Assembly: GCA_964035575.1 (NCBI GenBank)
Contig: OZ037838.1
Span: 682,001-746,000, forward strand
Source: Rhynchopus sp. YZ270_cl-10
Taxonomy: Eukaryota > Euglenozoa > Diplonemea > Diplonemida > Diplonemidae
Length of the DNA: 64,000 bases
Direction of reading: 5' to 3'
In this document: piece after piece, positions 63,901 through 64,000 of the stretch
How positions within the stretch are numbered: position 1 is the first letter of the stretch
Layout: each line of letters starts with the position of its first letter
Translations under genes and position numbers: made by a program
Notes under the pieces: model-generated
Databases searched by the model: none
What the model was told of the DNA's origin: nothing
Seen by the model: only the letters and a program-made list of their open reading frames with translations

Positions 63901-64000
63901 CGAGAGTGAACGGAAACAACGGATGATGGAGACTCTCGCGGTGCTGAAGTACTTCAACATACCGCGGAGCCTGCAGCAGGAGGTACTGGCCTTTCAGTCG
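60982..64000 (+). CDS. Voltage-gated K+ channel, cyclic-nucleotide/EAG class (5' part)
   Basis: Five exons are visible: 60982-61923, 62553-62653, 62845-62949, 63434-63594 and 63762-64000 (continuing past the window), about 516 residues so far. The first 225 residues are a Ser/Pro/Glu-rich cytoplasmic tail. S1 is WECLLLVGTLYFEVSV, S2 FDAFFSIIFSMDVLLRCV, S3 KWFFIDLLSAFPFHIV, S4 LRLLRVFTYFRQV (three Arg at the start, weakly charged), and S5 LVPLILMAFWSIAALHLMVV. The pore reads TVTTVGYGD, the K+ selectivity filter. S6 is ACFLFIFGTIANAAIIG, followed by a C-linker (ESERKQRMMETLAVLKYFNI), typical of CNBD channels. A cyclic-nucleotide-binding domain is expected after the window end. Donors are GTATGT three times and GTCTGC once, and the exon phases (0, 2, 2, 1) all fit. 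It should be a plasma-membrane or ciliary-membrane K+ channel. Confidence 0.93.
62405..62464. repeat. Perfect 15-bp inverted repeat in channel intron 1
   Basis: TTTTTACCCCGCGTA at 62405-62419 and its exact complement at 62450-62464 enclose a 30-nt loop that is itself partly repetitive (ACGGTCCTAT / ACGGTCATGT). It could be a tiny fold-back insertion or an intronic RNA hairpin. Confidence 0.85.
63267..63412 (+). repeat. CACACCTC microsatellite in channel intron 3
   Basis: About 18 perfect copies of an 8-bp unit, ending 21 nt before the acceptor CTCACAG at 63427-63433. It supplies a pyrimidine-rich but A-punctuated stretch where a polypyrimidine tract would be expected. Confidence 0.97.

Overview
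This window is nuclear DNA of a unicellular eukaryote (a protist) whose lineage I cannot fix from sequence alone. The eukaryotic signs are canonical GT-AG introns, a cytosolic ribosomal protein S18 gene pair, a 24-repeat MORN protein, a voltage-gated K+ channel of the cyclic-nucleotide/EAG class split by at least four introns, a predicted mitochondrial presequence protein, LINE retrotransposons with poly(A) tails, and many small DNA transposons. Homopolymer A/T runs of 8-33 nt are extremely common outside genes. The presequence protein suggests an organism with respiring-type mitochondria. Several genes have a pyrimidine-rich stretch and an AG shortly before the start codon, which fits 5'UTR introns or spliced-leader trans-splicing; the sequence does not decide between them.

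Layout. 1-10.8 kb: no gene; AT-rich spacer holding four hAT-like non-autonomous transposons with perfect 8-bp target duplications, a giant fold-back element with a 6-bp duplication, and a short dispersed motif. 10.8-11.8 kb: a P-loop kinase-like gene (minus). 12-18.7 kb: dispersed repeats and a 2.48-kb terminal-inverted-repeat element with a 7-bp duplication. 18.7-21.8 kb: a possible tiny mitochondrial protein and the MORN gene (both minus).

22.5-43.9 kb is a block of five arrays (about 325 units) of a 37-bp satellite. Five LINE 3' ends are embedded in it, all on the minus strand, each with its poly(A) tail at or next to the same place in the 37-bp unit. Two of them are long, 5'-truncated copies that keep an identical intact RNase H plus zinc-knuckle C-terminus, because a segment of more than 5 kb has been duplicated. 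Beyond the last array lies a decayed OTU-protease-like gene cut by a dispersed repeat (43.9-46.0 kb).

47.2-55.3 kb holds a tandem family of ubiquitin-like/WD40 fusion genes (three intact, one 5'-truncated relic). A 3.2-kb TIR element and a hAT-like element sit between members. The family shows invariant blocks alternating with strongly variable loops, and is the best candidate here for something biologically new. 56-64 kb is the most gene-dense, conventional part: a decayed minus-strand gene, a three-exon mitochondrial protein gene, two RPS18 genes with identical proteins, and the 5' two thirds of the K+ channel gene, which runs off the window end.

I saw no tRNA, rRNA or CRISPR locus and no LTR retroelement or virus-like element. 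The very long open frames through the satellite are a by-product of a unit that contains no stop triplet on either strand, and I do not treat them as genes.
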